From Chlorobiota bacterium (GTDB lineage Bacteria; Bacteroidota; Bacteroidia; Bacteroidales; B39-G9): DNA of 10,646 bases. The stretch's first letter is position 1. The number at the start of each line of letters is the position of its first letter. This document shows positions 1-6,650 of this stretch, piece by piece. A model generated the notes under the pieces. The model had not been told where the DNA came from. It saw only the letters and a program-made list of their open reading frames with translations, and ran no database searches. The stretch spans positions 1-10,646 of the forward strand of contig DAOVJU010000069.1 in assembly GCA_030632095.1 (NCBI GenBank), given 5' to 3'. A program made the translations under genes and the position numbers.

Positions 1-27
1 TTTACAAAAAAAGGTTTTGATAAGCAT

Positions 28-372
28 ATGGAGTTGAACGGCCATAATTATCGGGATTATAAAAGACATTATCCATATATCAATTGTGCCAATAGGAATC
101 CGGAAATTAAAATGCTTCTTGAAACTGTTCTGGAGGTTGCAAAGCAGCTGAAGGAAAATGTGAAAAAGACTGAAGTTATCAAATCTGATTGGATTTGTCA
201 CTATTGTAAACACATAGACAATATTAATCGTAAGATGTTTTGTGATAAAACCGGTGGTTTTGCATGCTTTTCAGGGCGTGAAGTTTTAGCTATTTATAGT
301 AGTGTTGTTGTGATAAAAGGTACTAGTGTAGGACCTACAGAAGTTATGCCTGAAATTAAGAAGGGGGAATGA
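28..372 (+). CDS. Small Cys-rich protein, possible zinc binding (5' end uncertain)
   Basis: This 114-residue product matches no family I can name. The visible feature is a cluster of cysteines: C57 and C60 (CHYC), C72 and C80, with H62 between them, spaced C-x2-C-x11-C-x7-C. That spacing would suit one structural zinc site. The N-terminal half (about 27-50) is predicted helical and rich in Lys and Glu. The start is uncertain. The frame stays open from the ATG at 28 back to base 1, and the only Shine-Dalgarno-like run (AAAAAGG, ending at 14) lies too far upstream of that ATG. The gene may therefore begin outside the window. Its TGA overlaps the start of the next gene, so the two are probably translationally coupled. 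The call that it is a gene is fairly safe; the function is unknown. Confidence 0.65.
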   Translation: MELNGHNYRDYKRHYPYINCANRNPEIKMLLETVLEVAKQLKENVKKTEVIKSDWICHYCKHIDNINRKMFCDKTGGFACFSGREVLAIYSSVVVIKGTSVGPTEVMPEIKKGE

Positions 373-725
373 TGGGAAAAGAAAAAATAACAGAAACTAA
401 ATACTATGGATTCTATTTCAATGGATACAACTGGATTCTGGAAGCTGTTGGGTTGAATGGGAAAGTTCGTGAAATAGATATATCAACTTCACAAAAACAT
501 ATTGTTGAGAAGTGTGGAATGCTGAATACTGAACTGGCTGCAATCCATGAAGCGCAAAGCAAGGAAAAGAAAAAAACCGTTGATCCCTTTGTTGAATTAC
601 CGGAATTTAAAAAGGTTCTCAGTTACATGAGGGTTAAACATTCTTTTAAAAATAAATCAAAAGAAGCCGATTTGGTCCGTGATGTATATGATTATCTAAA
701 AGAAAGAATTACCATTGTAGGTTAA
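372..725 (+). CDS. Hypothetical phage protein, 117 aa
   Basis: I do not recognise this protein. The N-terminal part (about 9-40) is rich in aromatics (YYGFYFNGYNW) and looks like a short beta-rich domain. The middle (about 55-75) is a charged helical stretch. The C-terminal part (about 80-112) is basic and helical, ending in a DLVRDVYDYLKERI-type amphipathic helix. Two ATG codons stand in tandem at 369 and 372. The Shine-Dalgarno run AAGGGGG (361-367) leaves only one base before the first but four before the second, so I prefer 372. The start region overlaps the TGA of the upstream gene, which fits coupled translation in one operon. No membrane segment or Cys cluster is seen. Confidence 0.65.
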   Translation: MGKEKITETKYYGFYFNGYNWILEAVGLNGKVREIDISTSQKHIVEKCGMLNTELAAIHEAQSKEKKKTVDPFVELPEFKKVLSYMRVKHSFKNKSKEADLVRDVYDYLKERITIVG

Positions 726-754
726 TAGTTTATAACTGAACAAGGGGGTGTGTT

Positions 755-1225
755 GTGCAACACTTAAATCTTTCAAAAGAAGCCGTTGGTTTTCTTGTTG
801 ATTTTGCGCACCAGGTAGAAGAAAATCGTGAAAGCGCTGTTGATGGTGAAACAATAAATTTAAACAACATTATTACCGATATAGGCACACAACTAAAAGA
901 ACAGGTTCCAGCTGCTATTGATCCAGCTATATTTTCAGAATATATTCAATCCGGATCAAAATTAGAATATCAGGAATGGATTGAATATAAACTTGTTGAA
1001 TCTCGCAGAAAAGAATTGAAATGGCTTCCGATCGGTGACGGTAAACAGCTTGAATATGATAAGTATTATCTGTTTTCTCAGAAACCTTGTGGTGTGTGGC
1101 AATTTAAATGTTTTCATATTAGTATGAATCAGGATGATGCAAGTGTTCTTGTAAATGGGTGGGATATTAAAACTTTGACTGAAACAATTGGATTTACACA
1201 TTATGCAGCTGATTTGAAATATTGA
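755..1225 (+). CDS. Hypothetical protein, GTG start, 156 aa
   Basis: The gene starts at a GTG about six bases after a strong Shine-Dalgarno sequence (AAGGGGG, 742-748); no better in-frame ATG is placed there. The product appears to have two parts. Residues 1-85 are mostly helical and acidic. From about residue 88 there is a beta-rich segment with the pattern KWLPIGDGK, then YYLFSQKP, and it ends in GFTHYAAD. This W-P opening and TH-plus-aromatic ending recalls the small DUF551-type domain seen in many phage proteins (W-x-P at the start, THW near the end). The resemblance is weak and is only an inference. No catalytic motif is visible. It lies about 30 bases after the previous gene, in the same operon. 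Confidence 0.65.
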   Translation: MQHLNLSKEAVGFLVDFAHQVEENRESAVDGETINLNNIITDIGTQLKEQVPAAIDPAIFSEYIQSGSKLEYQEWIEYKLVESRRKELKWLPIGDGKQLEYDKYYLFSQKPCGVWQFKCFHISMNQDDASVLVNGWDIKTLTETIGFTHYAADLKY

Positions 1226-1241
1226 AAGGAATGACAATGTT

Positions 1242-1829
1242 ATGTTCAAACGAAATAAATTTTCCAAACTGAATTTTGATGAGGTTTCAGATTGGGAACT
1301 AGAAGGTGTGAATTTATTAGATGTTCGCCTTCTTCCGGGCAGGGATCATACAAAAACAAAAAAGGGGATAGCAATGGCTGATATTTTTGGGTTATTCGAT
1401 GGAATAAAAATAAGTGTTACAGATCATTTACCGGATTATGAAATGTTTGTTAATAGAAAAACATTTGAGAAAATGAAAAAGTGGTTTGTCAATAGCTTTA
1501 AAACTAAAATTAAAGACAGTTTAAAAAAAGGCAGCACTGAGGCCAATCTGAAGGAGTTGAAATTGAGAGGAAAACCTCTTCTTGCTGATATGCTTAAAGC
1601 TATTGACGATTTAAAAAAGTTCCAAGATGTTGAACAAGAAGTTAGAAGAGTTGTTTCAATTCTGACAACCGACAAAGAACCACAAACTATTCTTCAAGGC
1701 CATCCTGAAGCAATCCTTTGTGGTGCTATTGATTCTCATTATATGGTTGTTGAAATAGAAGATGTTATTCTTGCCAAAAAAGCAATCATGGATTTGCATA
1801 ATTTAAAGAAGGAAAATGAATCAAAGTAA
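1242..1829 (+). CDS. Hypothetical protein, 195 aa
   Basis: I do not recognise this protein. It is soluble, with no membrane segment, and Lys-rich. Residues 1-65 look mixed alpha/beta. Residues 70-140 are predicted to be mainly helical and strongly charged, with possible coiled-coil character (about 110-140). The C-terminal 50 residues contain a hydrophobic strand-helix segment (ILCGAIDSHYMVVEIEDV). The ATG at 1242 lies 11 bases after AAAGGA (1225-1230), a long but usable spacing. The nearer ATGs at 1231 and 1237 are in another frame that closes within about 13 codons. The gene sits in the same run as its neighbours and is followed by a short tandem repeat. Confidence 0.6.
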   Translation: MFKRNKFSKLNFDEVSDWELEGVNLLDVRLLPGRDHTKTKKGIAMADIFGLFDGIKISVTDHLPDYEMFVNRKTFEKMKKWFVNSFKTKIKDSLKKGSTEANLKELKLRGKPLLADMLKAIDDLKKFQDVEQEVRRVVSILTTDKEPQTILQGHPEAILCGAIDSHYMVVEIEDVILAKKAIMDLHNLKKENESK

Positions 1830-1832
1830 AAT

Positions 1833-1860
1833 AATTATGAATTATGAATTATGAATTATT
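1833..1860. repeat. Tandem heptamer repeat, four copies of AATTATG
   Basis: Three exact copies of AATTATG (1833-1839, 1840-1846, 1847-1853) are followed by a fourth with one change (AATTATT, 1854-1860). They fill most of the 48-base gap between two genes, just before the Shine-Dalgarno sequence AAGGGG (1866-1871) of the downstream gene. Such short A/T repeats often change copy number by replication slippage. Here that would alter the gap length but no reading frame. No function is evident. Confidence 0.85.
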
Positions 1861-1877
1861 AAAAAAAGGGGTGTCAT

Positions 1878-2420
1878 ATGACAATAGGAACCGAGTTGAT
1901 TCAAGCAGAAAGAATAAGGCAAATTGAAAGTGAAGGCTGGAGTGCTGCACATGATGATGAATATGATAAATCAGAACTGGCCTTAGTTGCATGTTGTTAT
2001 GCTTCACCTGTTAGGTTGTATGAAATAAAAAACTTTGGTTTTAATTCTATACTTTTTCAAGATCCTTATCCTTCAGATTGGTCTAGGAATTGGGATAAAC
2101 GTTTATCTTTTGATACAAATAAAAAAGATGATACTGAAAATATTTTGGTTCCAGATCCTGAAACATATTCTGAAGAACAAAGACTTGATTTGTTGGTTAA
2201 GGCTGGTGCATTAATAGCTGCTGAAATTGATCTGTTTGGAAGGAAATATGAAAAAATCATACAACCATATTATCACAAGATGAAAAGTATAACGAGATCT
2301 GAAAGCCCTTTTTGTGAAGCATGCAAAGAAGAACAGTGTTGTGTTGATCCTGATGGAACCTGTGAAATGATAAGGATTTATTTGAAGGGTAAAAACAACA
2401 ACCCCTCTGTAAGGGCTTAA
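1878..2420 (+). CDS. Phage conserved protein, ERxRQIxxEGW family, with Cys-rich C-terminal extension
   Basis: The first 130 residues match a small protein family I know from many phages and prophages of proteobacteria. The N-terminal signature is ERIRQIESEGW (11-21), followed by HDDEYDKSEL (25-34) and a helix ACCYAS. A second half carries RLDLLVKAGALIAAEI (102-117). These acidic, helix-rich motifs recall all-alpha NTP pyrophosphohydrolases of the MazG or dUTPase-2 type, but the biochemical role of this family is not established to my knowledge. Residues 140-165 form an unusual tail with five cysteines (C146, C149, C154, C155, C162) that could bind metal. The start has a good Shine-Dalgarno sequence (AAGGGG, 1866-1871) six bases before the ATG. 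The family assignment is fairly sure; the function is not. Confidence 0.75.
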   Translation: MTIGTELIQAERIRQIESEGWSAAHDDEYDKSELALVACCYASPVRLYEIKNFGFNSILFQDPYPSDWSRNWDKRLSFDTNKKDDTENILVPDPETYSEEQRLDLLVKAGALIAAEIDLFGRKYEKIIQPYYHKMKSITRSESPFCEACKEEQCCVDPDGTCEMIRIYLKGKNNNPSVRA

Positions 2421-2421
2421 A

Positions 2422-2718
2422 ATGATCATTGATGTAACCGGAAAATTGAAGATTAATTACAGGGCCAGCGAAAGAATCAATGGGAAAAAAGCCTGGTGTG
2501 AACTTCCCTATCCTGGCCACAAGAAAGGAAAACTTATGTGTATAGGTAAAATTCACAATACAAATAAAACTTTTGGAATTATCATGTTTGTTCTGTTTAT
2601 TGCTTCTATTTTTGTTTTTACAATGGCCGTCAGGGATTGCGATTCAGAAATAAAAAGCAAAGGATTGAAGGGTATTTTAATTGAAACATGGGAAGGTTCA
2701 GAAGGAGAAAAACAATAA
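2422..2718 (+). CDS. Small single-pass membrane protein, 98 aa
   Basis: This unrecognised protein has one clear hydrophobic segment at about 48-69 (FGIIMFVLFIASIFVFTMAV). It is flanked by a basic N-terminal region with several lysines and an acidic C-terminal tail. By the positive-inside rule the N terminus (about 47 residues, with C26 and C40) would be cytoplasmic and the tail (about 28 residues) would be on the far side. AAGGG (2411-2415) lies six bases before the ATG, and the gene starts one base after the previous stop. Possible roles include a phage membrane effector or a holin-like protein, but nothing specific supports either. Confidence 0.65.
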   Translation: MIIDVTGKLKINYRASERINGKKAWCELPYPGHKKGKLMCIGKIHNTNKTFGIIMFVLFIASIFVFTMAVRDCDSEIKSKGLKGILIETWEGSEGEKQ

Positions 2719-2720
2719 TT

Positions 2721-3188
2721 ATGTATGAAGAATTAACAGATAAGTTTGTTGAAACAGGGGCCAGCCCGGAGCTTCTTGAAAAGATCTTTTCAATGAAGAA
2801 ATATGATAGGGCTGGCTTTCCTGAATATGTTTTCAACAGGATGGACCGTGCAAACCCTGTTGATATAGATAAATGGTTAAAACTGAGTGTTAGATATTGC
2901 CTGAAGTCATTTATTAATAATGGAAAGCAACCGGCAGTAGTGGCAAGAAGGAATGTTAACAAAAGAAGATCTGAAACAATGCTTCAAAAGAAGCAGATCC
3001 AGGAAGAAACAGATAATACTGAAAAGCTTAAAAATGTATTTGATGATATGGATGAAGCAGAGAAGGAACCCTATTATCAGAGAGTTAAAAAAGTAAATCC
3101 TGAAGCACCTGAATTTTTGATAAAATTAAGGGCTTTTTTATTATACTGTAATGATGCTGAACAAAAAGAAAAGGAAGGATCTGCATGA
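2721..3188 (+). CDS. Hypothetical helical protein, 155 aa
   Basis: I do not recognise this protein. It is predicted to be almost entirely helical and is highly charged. The N-terminal 70 residues (with LLEKIFSMKKYDRAGFPEYVFNR) look like a small globular domain. Residues about 80-125 are a long Lys/Glu/Gln-rich stretch that may form a coiled coil or a flexible linker. The rest is a short helix ending in a charged tail. The start is not fully certain. An in-frame ATG at 2688 would overlap the previous gene and has no Shine-Dalgarno sequence. The ATG at 2721 lies 13 bases after GGAG (2704-2707) and just after the upstream stop, so I prefer it. The gene overlaps the next by ATGA. Confidence 0.6.
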   Translation: MYEELTDKFVETGASPELLEKIFSMKKYDRAGFPEYVFNRMDRANPVDIDKWLKLSVRYCLKSFINNGKQPAVVARRNVNKRRSETMLQKKQIQEETDNTEKLKNVFDDMDEAEKEPYYQRVKKVNPEAPEFLIKLRAFLLYCNDAEQKEKEGSA

Positions 3189-3745
3189 AAAAAGAGCATT
3201 TAAGAAAAGCTTCAATGGTAATACTAAAGGCCAGGTTTGTAGGTTATTGGAGAATGGTATTGATTCTATTAAGCAATATTGCTTATGATGTATCAATGCT
3301 GGTTTCAAGGCTGTTTGATATATTTAAACTGATCCTGCTGCTGATTTTTGGATTCATCACTATTCCGGTTATGATATTCTGCTCACCTGTTATTTTATTC
3401 TTTTACCTGCCTTTTTCTACATGGTATCAATTGAATAAGTTTAAATCTTATTATGCAAAAGGATATTTACCGGCAATGCATAAGCTGAAAACAAAGGTAT
3501 TGCCAAAAAGGAAGAAGCACCAGAAGTATTGTATTGAAAAGGGTTTCATAACTGAATATTTCATTAATAAGTTAAAAAAATCTGAACGGGCCATAATCGC
3601 AGATGTGAATGGGTTACTCGGTCCCGTGGATCATCATAGGATTCCGAAAGTTCATGTTCTTCATTTATTAACTAAGATGGAGGAATTAAATATAATTATG
3701 GTTGATGATAAAAAACAGAAAGGTTCTCATGCTAAAAACAATTGA
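3185..3745 (+). CDS. Membrane protein with basic cytoplasmic C-terminal domain, 186 aa
   Basis: The N-terminal 80 residues are strongly hydrophobic. There is an amphipathic or membrane stretch at about 24-42 and one or two membrane segments at about 46-80 (FKLILLLIFGFITIPVMIF, then CSPVILFFYLPF). The remaining 105 residues are soluble and rich in Lys and His. They end in a region with DVNGLLGPVDHHRIPKVHVLHLL, which could be a small winged-helix-like or scaffolding domain, although no motif proves it. The start follows AAGGA and overlaps the upstream stop (ATGA). The gene immediately precedes the small basic protein and ParA, and overlaps the former by 17 bases. A membrane anchor for the ParA module is conceivable, but this is inference from position. 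Confidence 0.65.
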   Translation: MKKEHLRKASMVILKARFVGYWRMVLILLSNIAYDVSMLVSRLFDIFKLILLLIFGFITIPVMIFCSPVILFFYLPFSTWYQLNKFKSYYAKGYLPAMHKLKTKVLPKRKKHQKYCIEKGFITEYFINKLKKSERAIIADVNGLLGPVDHHRIPKVHVLHLLTKMEELNIIMVDDKKQKGSHAKNN

Positions 3746-3959
3746 TTATACCTATTTAACACCTAATTATGATGCGGTTGCAAAGATAATTAATGATATA
3801 CACGGCAGCAACTACACCAACAGGGCCATAAAGCACATTCACAAGGGAAGGCATGCAAGAACACAGGATACCATTAAGCTTGAAATAGATAGTATCGTGG
3901 GGCCGTATAGACAATGGTTCGATCGGGACGGAAAAAAACAGTTTACACCACAACTTTAA
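3729..3959 (+). CDS. Small basic protein, possible helix-turn-helix DNA-binding protein
   Basis: This 76-residue protein lies directly upstream of parA (10-base gap). Residues 14-56 read as a likely trihelical DNA-binding unit: a helix around DAVAKIINDIHG, a turn, a basic helix NRAIKHIHKGRHARTQ, and a third helix DTIKLEIDSIV. It could act as an autoregulator of the following partition genes, or as a CII- or Cox-like phage regulator. Neither is proven. I chose the ATG at 3729 rather than the one at 3702, because AGAAAGG (3717-3723) stands five bases before it and the longer form would overlap the membrane gene more deeply. Recognition of a family is weak. Confidence 0.6.
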   Translation: MLKTIDYTYLTPNYDAVAKIINDIHGSNYTNRAIKHIHKGRHARTQDTIKLEIDSIVGPYRQWFDRDGKKQFTPQL

Positions 3960-3969
3960 AGGAAGTATT

Positions 3970-4839
3970 ATGAAAAAATCAACAGTTTTTGCGGTTGCTA
4001 TGAAAAAAGGTGGAGTTGGTAAGACTACCATCACCTTAAACGTTGCTGAAGCTTTGGCCCTTTGCGGTTTCAGTGTGCTGTGTATTGATAATGATGAACA
4101 GCATAATCTTTCAAACGGGCTTGGTGTGAAAATGGGAGCAGTTGATATTTCTTATCTTTATAGTGGTGAAATATTGTATTCCAGTTTTCATAATTATGGT
4201 ATTTACGATACAAGGGTTCCGGATCTCTATTGTGTACCCTGTTCTTCAAAGATTGGTGATGTTAAATTTAAAGACCGGTCTGTATTGAGTTCATTTATTA
4301 AAGCAAATCCATTTGATTATATTTTTATTGATTGTGCACCAGGTTCCGGATTGATTCAGAATGAAATAGCACTGGAAGCTGCTGATTTCTTCATATTACC
4401 TACACTCTTGAAACAGTTTTCCTTCACTGGATTGAATGAAATTATAACAATAATAACCAATGGATTGAACCGGGCCATGGATAGTGTTGTTATTGTTCCA
4501 AATGATGTTGATGTTTCATTTCAAGGCAGTATTAAAACGAATAAGCATAAGGAATTCATTAAGGCTCTTAATGTGATGTATCCAAAGAATGTAACCGATA
4601 CAATTATTCCACATGATGAAATGCTGGATGATATGATTACAGAAGGGAAAAGTGTCTTTCTGGACCGGTTTAAAAGTTCCAGGGCTGCAAAGTATTTTCT
4701 GCAGCTGGTGTTTGAACTGTTTCCAATTAAAGAAGCTGATGTATATGAAAAGATTATGGATAAAAGAGCAGAGCACAGATCTGCAAAGGCTAGAGATAAT
4801 TATTTTAAAAATAAACTTCAACCTGATCAGGGGAAATAA
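3970..4839 (+). CDS. parA: ParA/Soj-type partition ATPase
   Basis: This is a P-loop ATPase of the ParA/MinD (SIMIBI) class. In plasmid systems, ATP-bound ParA dimers coat the nucleoid and move DNA bound by the partner centromere-binding protein. The deviant Walker A motif KGGVGKTT (13-20) has the signature lysine (K13). Walker A' is IDNDEQHN (39-46) and Walker B is YIFIDCAPG (117-125, D121). The downstream PTLLKQFSFTGL (144-155) and TIIPHDEMLDDMITEGKSV (211-229) regions are typical of the family. At 289 residues with no N-terminal helix-turn-helix extension, it is the short form, comparable to type Ib or chromosomal ParA, rather than P1 ParA. It ends in a basic tail. The stop overlaps the start of the next gene. 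Family assignment is firm; the exact cargo is inferred. Confidence 0.93.
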   Translation: MKKSTVFAVAMKKGGVGKTTITLNVAEALALCGFSVLCIDNDEQHNLSNGLGVKMGAVDISYLYSGEILYSSFHNYGIYDTRVPDLYCVPCSSKIGDVKFKDRSVLSSFIKANPFDYIFIDCAPGSGLIQNEIALEAADFFILPTLLKQFSFTGLNEIITIITNGLNRAMDSVVIVPNDVDVSFQGSIKTNKHKEFIKALNVMYPKNVTDTIIPHDEMLDDMITEGKSVFLDRFKSSRAAKYFLQLVFELFPIKEADVYEKIMDKRAEHRSAKARDNYFKNKLQPDQGK

Positions 4840-5126
4840 TGAGCAAATTTGATTCAATTAAAAAAGGGGCTGCTGCAGGGGGTTCACTTTCAGATAAGAT
4901 AATTAAACAAACTGAAGAATCTGCAAATGTTGATGTTGCTGATTTCGTTAAGCATGGTATCAAGAAGAGTTCCATGAATTATTCAATGCCTATATATGAG
5001 GTGTTGAACCATTTGAAAGTTCATGGAAAATTGAAGGGTATCCACCAGTTTGTTAATGAAGCAGTGAAGGAGAAGCTGCAGGCTGATTTTCCTGAAGAGT
5101 GTAAGAAGTTTTGGGAAAGGGGATAA
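4839..5126 (+). CDS. Probable ParA partner: ribbon-helix-helix centromere-binding protein
   Basis: The gene overlaps the stop of parA (TAATG), the usual layout of a two-gene partition operon. The 95-residue product has a flexible, acidic N-terminal arm (1-43). A predicted ribbon-helix-helix unit follows at 44-81: a short strand (SSMNYSMP), helix A (IYEVLNHLKVHGK), a turn at KG, and helix B (IHQFVNEAVKEKLQ). Small RHH proteins with a disordered arm that stimulates the ATPase are the partners of type Ib ParA (for example the ParG and omega type). The arm contains KKG and a Gly/Ala stretch, but I see no clear arginine finger. RHH is my reading of the pattern, not a database hit. A remnant or unrelated small protein remains possible. 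Confidence 0.65.
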   Translation: MSKFDSIKKGAAAGGSLSDKIIKQTEESANVDVADFVKHGIKKSSMNYSMPIYEVLNHLKVHGKLKGIHQFVNEAVKEKLQADFPEECKKFWERG

Positions 5127-5129
5127 TTT

Positions 5130-5471
5130 ATGTCCGTTCATATGCTGCCAGCAGCACCTGGTAATTGCCAAGTGTGCGCAACTAAACATGATCCTTCACA
5201 ACCACACAATGCGCACAGCTTTCCTTATGGTATGTGGTTTCAATTAGAGTATGGCCGTGATCCTACGTGGGCTGATGCGGTTGCACACTGTACTGAAGAG
5301 GTTGCTATGCAATGGAAAGAACAATTAAAAAGAATTGGCCGGTGGACTGAACCGAAAGATGGAAAGCCAATTGCAACAGTTGATAAAAGTGGTGGTGTGC
5401 CAGTGATGAGAAAATTGAAAAATATGGAACCTGTAACCGTGTCTATGAGAAAAGGAAAAAAGGATGAATAA
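5130..5471 (+). CDS. Phage conserved protein with CxxC-H zinc-like motif
   Basis: The product resembles a conserved small phage protein family that opens with a M-L-P-x-x-P-G-x-C-x-x-C-A pattern. Here that is HMLPAAPGNCQVCATKHDPSQPHN (split across residues 4-27). C13, C16, H20 and H26 are good candidates for a zinc site. A second conserved-looking block is RDPTWADAVAHCTEEV (43-58), followed by a helix with WKEQLKRIGRW. The last 40 residues are basic and look disordered; I think such a tail is not usual in the family. The molecular role of the family is unknown to me. The start is placed a few bases after the RHH gene, with GGGG (5118-5122) as the Shine-Dalgarno sequence. The gene overlaps the next by eight bases. 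Confidence 0.7.
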   Translation: MSVHMLPAAPGNCQVCATKHDPSQPHNAHSFPYGMWFQLEYGRDPTWADAVAHCTEEVAMQWKEQLKRIGRWTEPKDGKPIATVDKSGGVPVMRKLKNMEPVTVSMRKGKKDE

Positions 5472-5889
5472 ATTTAATGAAATGAGATCTGCATTAGATA
5501 ATGCAAAAGAACTGCAGGCACAAATAAATAATGATGAGTTAAGGAAAGAGTATCCTGCTATAATGCTGCAGAATATTTCCGGTGTTGTGTTTTTTCTGGA
5601 ATCTGAAGTGAACAATCTGCAGGCTAAATTATTAAAAGCTGAAAAGGATATTGATGGTAATCCTGATATATCTGAAGCATTAGAAGCCATCCTGGATGAT
5701 TATAAAAGTAATGGAATTGATATGAAAGAAGCCCTTAAATGTTTATACAGCACAATGACATGGAATCAATTAAGGTGCTTTAAGTGCTATCGCAGGGTTA
5801 CTGGTTGTACCAGATCCCCTTTAAAATGTAATAACTTTTTACATGGTGTGCCTGAAATAAAAACGGGTGTGCCTGGTGTGGAGTTATGA
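5464..5889 (+). CDS. Helical protein with C-terminal Cys cluster, 141 aa
   Basis: I do not recognise a family. Residues 1-65 are helical, with heptad-like Leu/Ile/Ala positions that suggest a coiled coil (KELQAQINNDELRKEY and LESEVNNLQAKLLKAEKD). A hydrophilic link and a second helical part (70-98) follow. The C-terminal region contains C105 and C108 (CFKC), C115 and C122, spaced C-x2-C-x6-C-x6-C, which could form one zinc knuckle. The tail (128-141) is Gly/Val/Pro-rich. The ATG has AAAGGA (5451-5456) seven bases upstream. The stop overlaps the next start (ATGA). An adaptor or nucleic-acid-binding role is possible but not shown. Confidence 0.62.
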   Translation: MNKFNEMRSALDNAKELQAQINNDELRKEYPAIMLQNISGVVFFLESEVNNLQAKLLKAEKDIDGNPDISEALEAILDDYKSNGIDMKEALKCLYSTMTWNQLRCFKCYRRVTGCTRSPLKCNNFLHGVPEIKTGVPGVEL

Positions 5890-6272
5890 GTAAAAATAAA
5901 CCTTTGCCGTGTCCGTTTTGCCATAGAGAATTGGTAATAATAAAGGAAGATGAAGAAAAAGATGGTGTTTATTTTGGCCATCCTAGAAACACACCACCAG
6001 AATCCTGTTTTATTCATTCGTTGATTGTGTTCTTTGATCAAGTGGACCATTGGAACGTTCGTGTTGAATCTATTATGGTTTCAAAGGAATCACCATCACC
6101 AAATTATCAAGAGATAGCAAAAGAGCTTGATAACCATCTTAATCCATTGGGGTTTGTGTTATTATCTTTTGACTTTTGCGAACCTGGAATTGCAAATTAT
6201 GTTTCTAATGCCAATAGAAAAGATGTGGTAAAAGCTATGTTTGAAACAGCCTATAGATTGAAAGAAGTGTAG
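5886..6272 (+). CDS. Lar-like zinc ribbon fused to a second conserved phage domain
   Basis: Two parts are visible. Residues 6-59 read as a Lar-like zinc ribbon: LPCPFC (7-12), then C41 and H44 as likely further ligands, and a closing DHWNVR (54-59). The last matches the W-N-x-R end of Rac prophage Lar-type proteins, which alleviate host type I restriction. Residues 72-128 belong to a different small phage family, with the motif GFVLLSFDFCEPGIANYVSNANR (89-111, of which GFVLLSFDF and NYVSNANR are the key parts), usually encoded alone. The combination in one chain is unusual. The ATG overlaps the stop of the upstream gene. The Lar resemblance does not prove anti-restriction activity. Confidence 0.7.
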   Translation: MSKNKPLPCPFCHRELVIIKEDEEKDGVYFGHPRNTPPESCFIHSLIVFFDQVDHWNVRVESIMVSKESPSPNYQEIAKELDNHLNPLGFVLLSFDFCEPGIANYVSNANRKDVVKAMFETAYRLKEV

Positions 6273-6302
6273 ATTTAAAACTTAACAAGGAGGTAAATTA
6301 AT

Positions 6303-6650
6303 ATGGATAACAATTCTGATTTTGATGATTTTCTGGTAAATGATATTCTGGAAACTGAAAGAGCAGCTGGTGAAAGAGATCAAAGGCTTTTAAGTCTTAT
6401 CAGGGCGCTGAAAGGTAAAGATTTCTATGATGATTTAATGTTGTTGTTGGAAGATTCTGAAAGTGTTGCAGGTTTTTCAATTGTTAATATCCCTGTTGGT
6501 GATTACCAGGAAGAAGATGATTATGATCATATAAAGGGATGTTGGGTAGATCAACAGGTTAATGGTGGTTATACCGGTGATGAATATTCAGGTGATTGTT
6601 GTGTTGAAATTGAGACTGGAAGATATTTTAAGTTTCATTATTCAATGTAA
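6303..6650 (+). CDS. Acidic hypothetical phage protein, 115 aa
   Basis: This is a strongly acidic protein, with Asp and Glu concentrated at 1-26 and 41-76. The N-terminal half is helical (ETERAAGERDQRLLSLIRALKG). The C-terminal part (79-115) is beta-rich and ends in GCWVDQQVNGGYTGDEYSG and a closing GRYFKFHYS. This pattern reminds me of small phage proteins ending in WVDQ-x-GDxYxG-x-Y, but I cannot name the family. C80, C99 and C100 are the only cysteines. It has the best Shine-Dalgarno sequence in the window (AAGGAGG, 6288-6294) eight bases before the ATG, so it may be made at a high level. Acidic small phage proteins are sometimes DNA mimics; that is only a thought here. Confidence 0.65.
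   Translation: MDNNSDFDDFLVNDILETERAAGERDQRLLSLIRALKGKDFYDDLMLLLEDSESVAGFSIVNIPVGDYQEEDDYDHIKGCWVDQQVNGGYTGDEYSGDCCVEIETGRYFKFHYSM

Noticed and set aside
2688..2720. Upstream ATG extending the 155-residue protein
   Set aside because: No Shine-Dalgarno sequence precedes it and it would overlap the membrane protein gene by about 30 bases.
4652..4852. Plus-strand open frame of 66 codons inside parA
   Set aside because: It overlaps the conserved C-terminal part of ParA in another frame and has no Shine-Dalgarno sequence.
5325..5690. Minus-strand open frame of 121 codons
   Set aside because: It lies opposite two good plus-strand genes, has the low-complexity Ser/Phe/Leu composition of an antisense frame, and would break the uniform gene direction.
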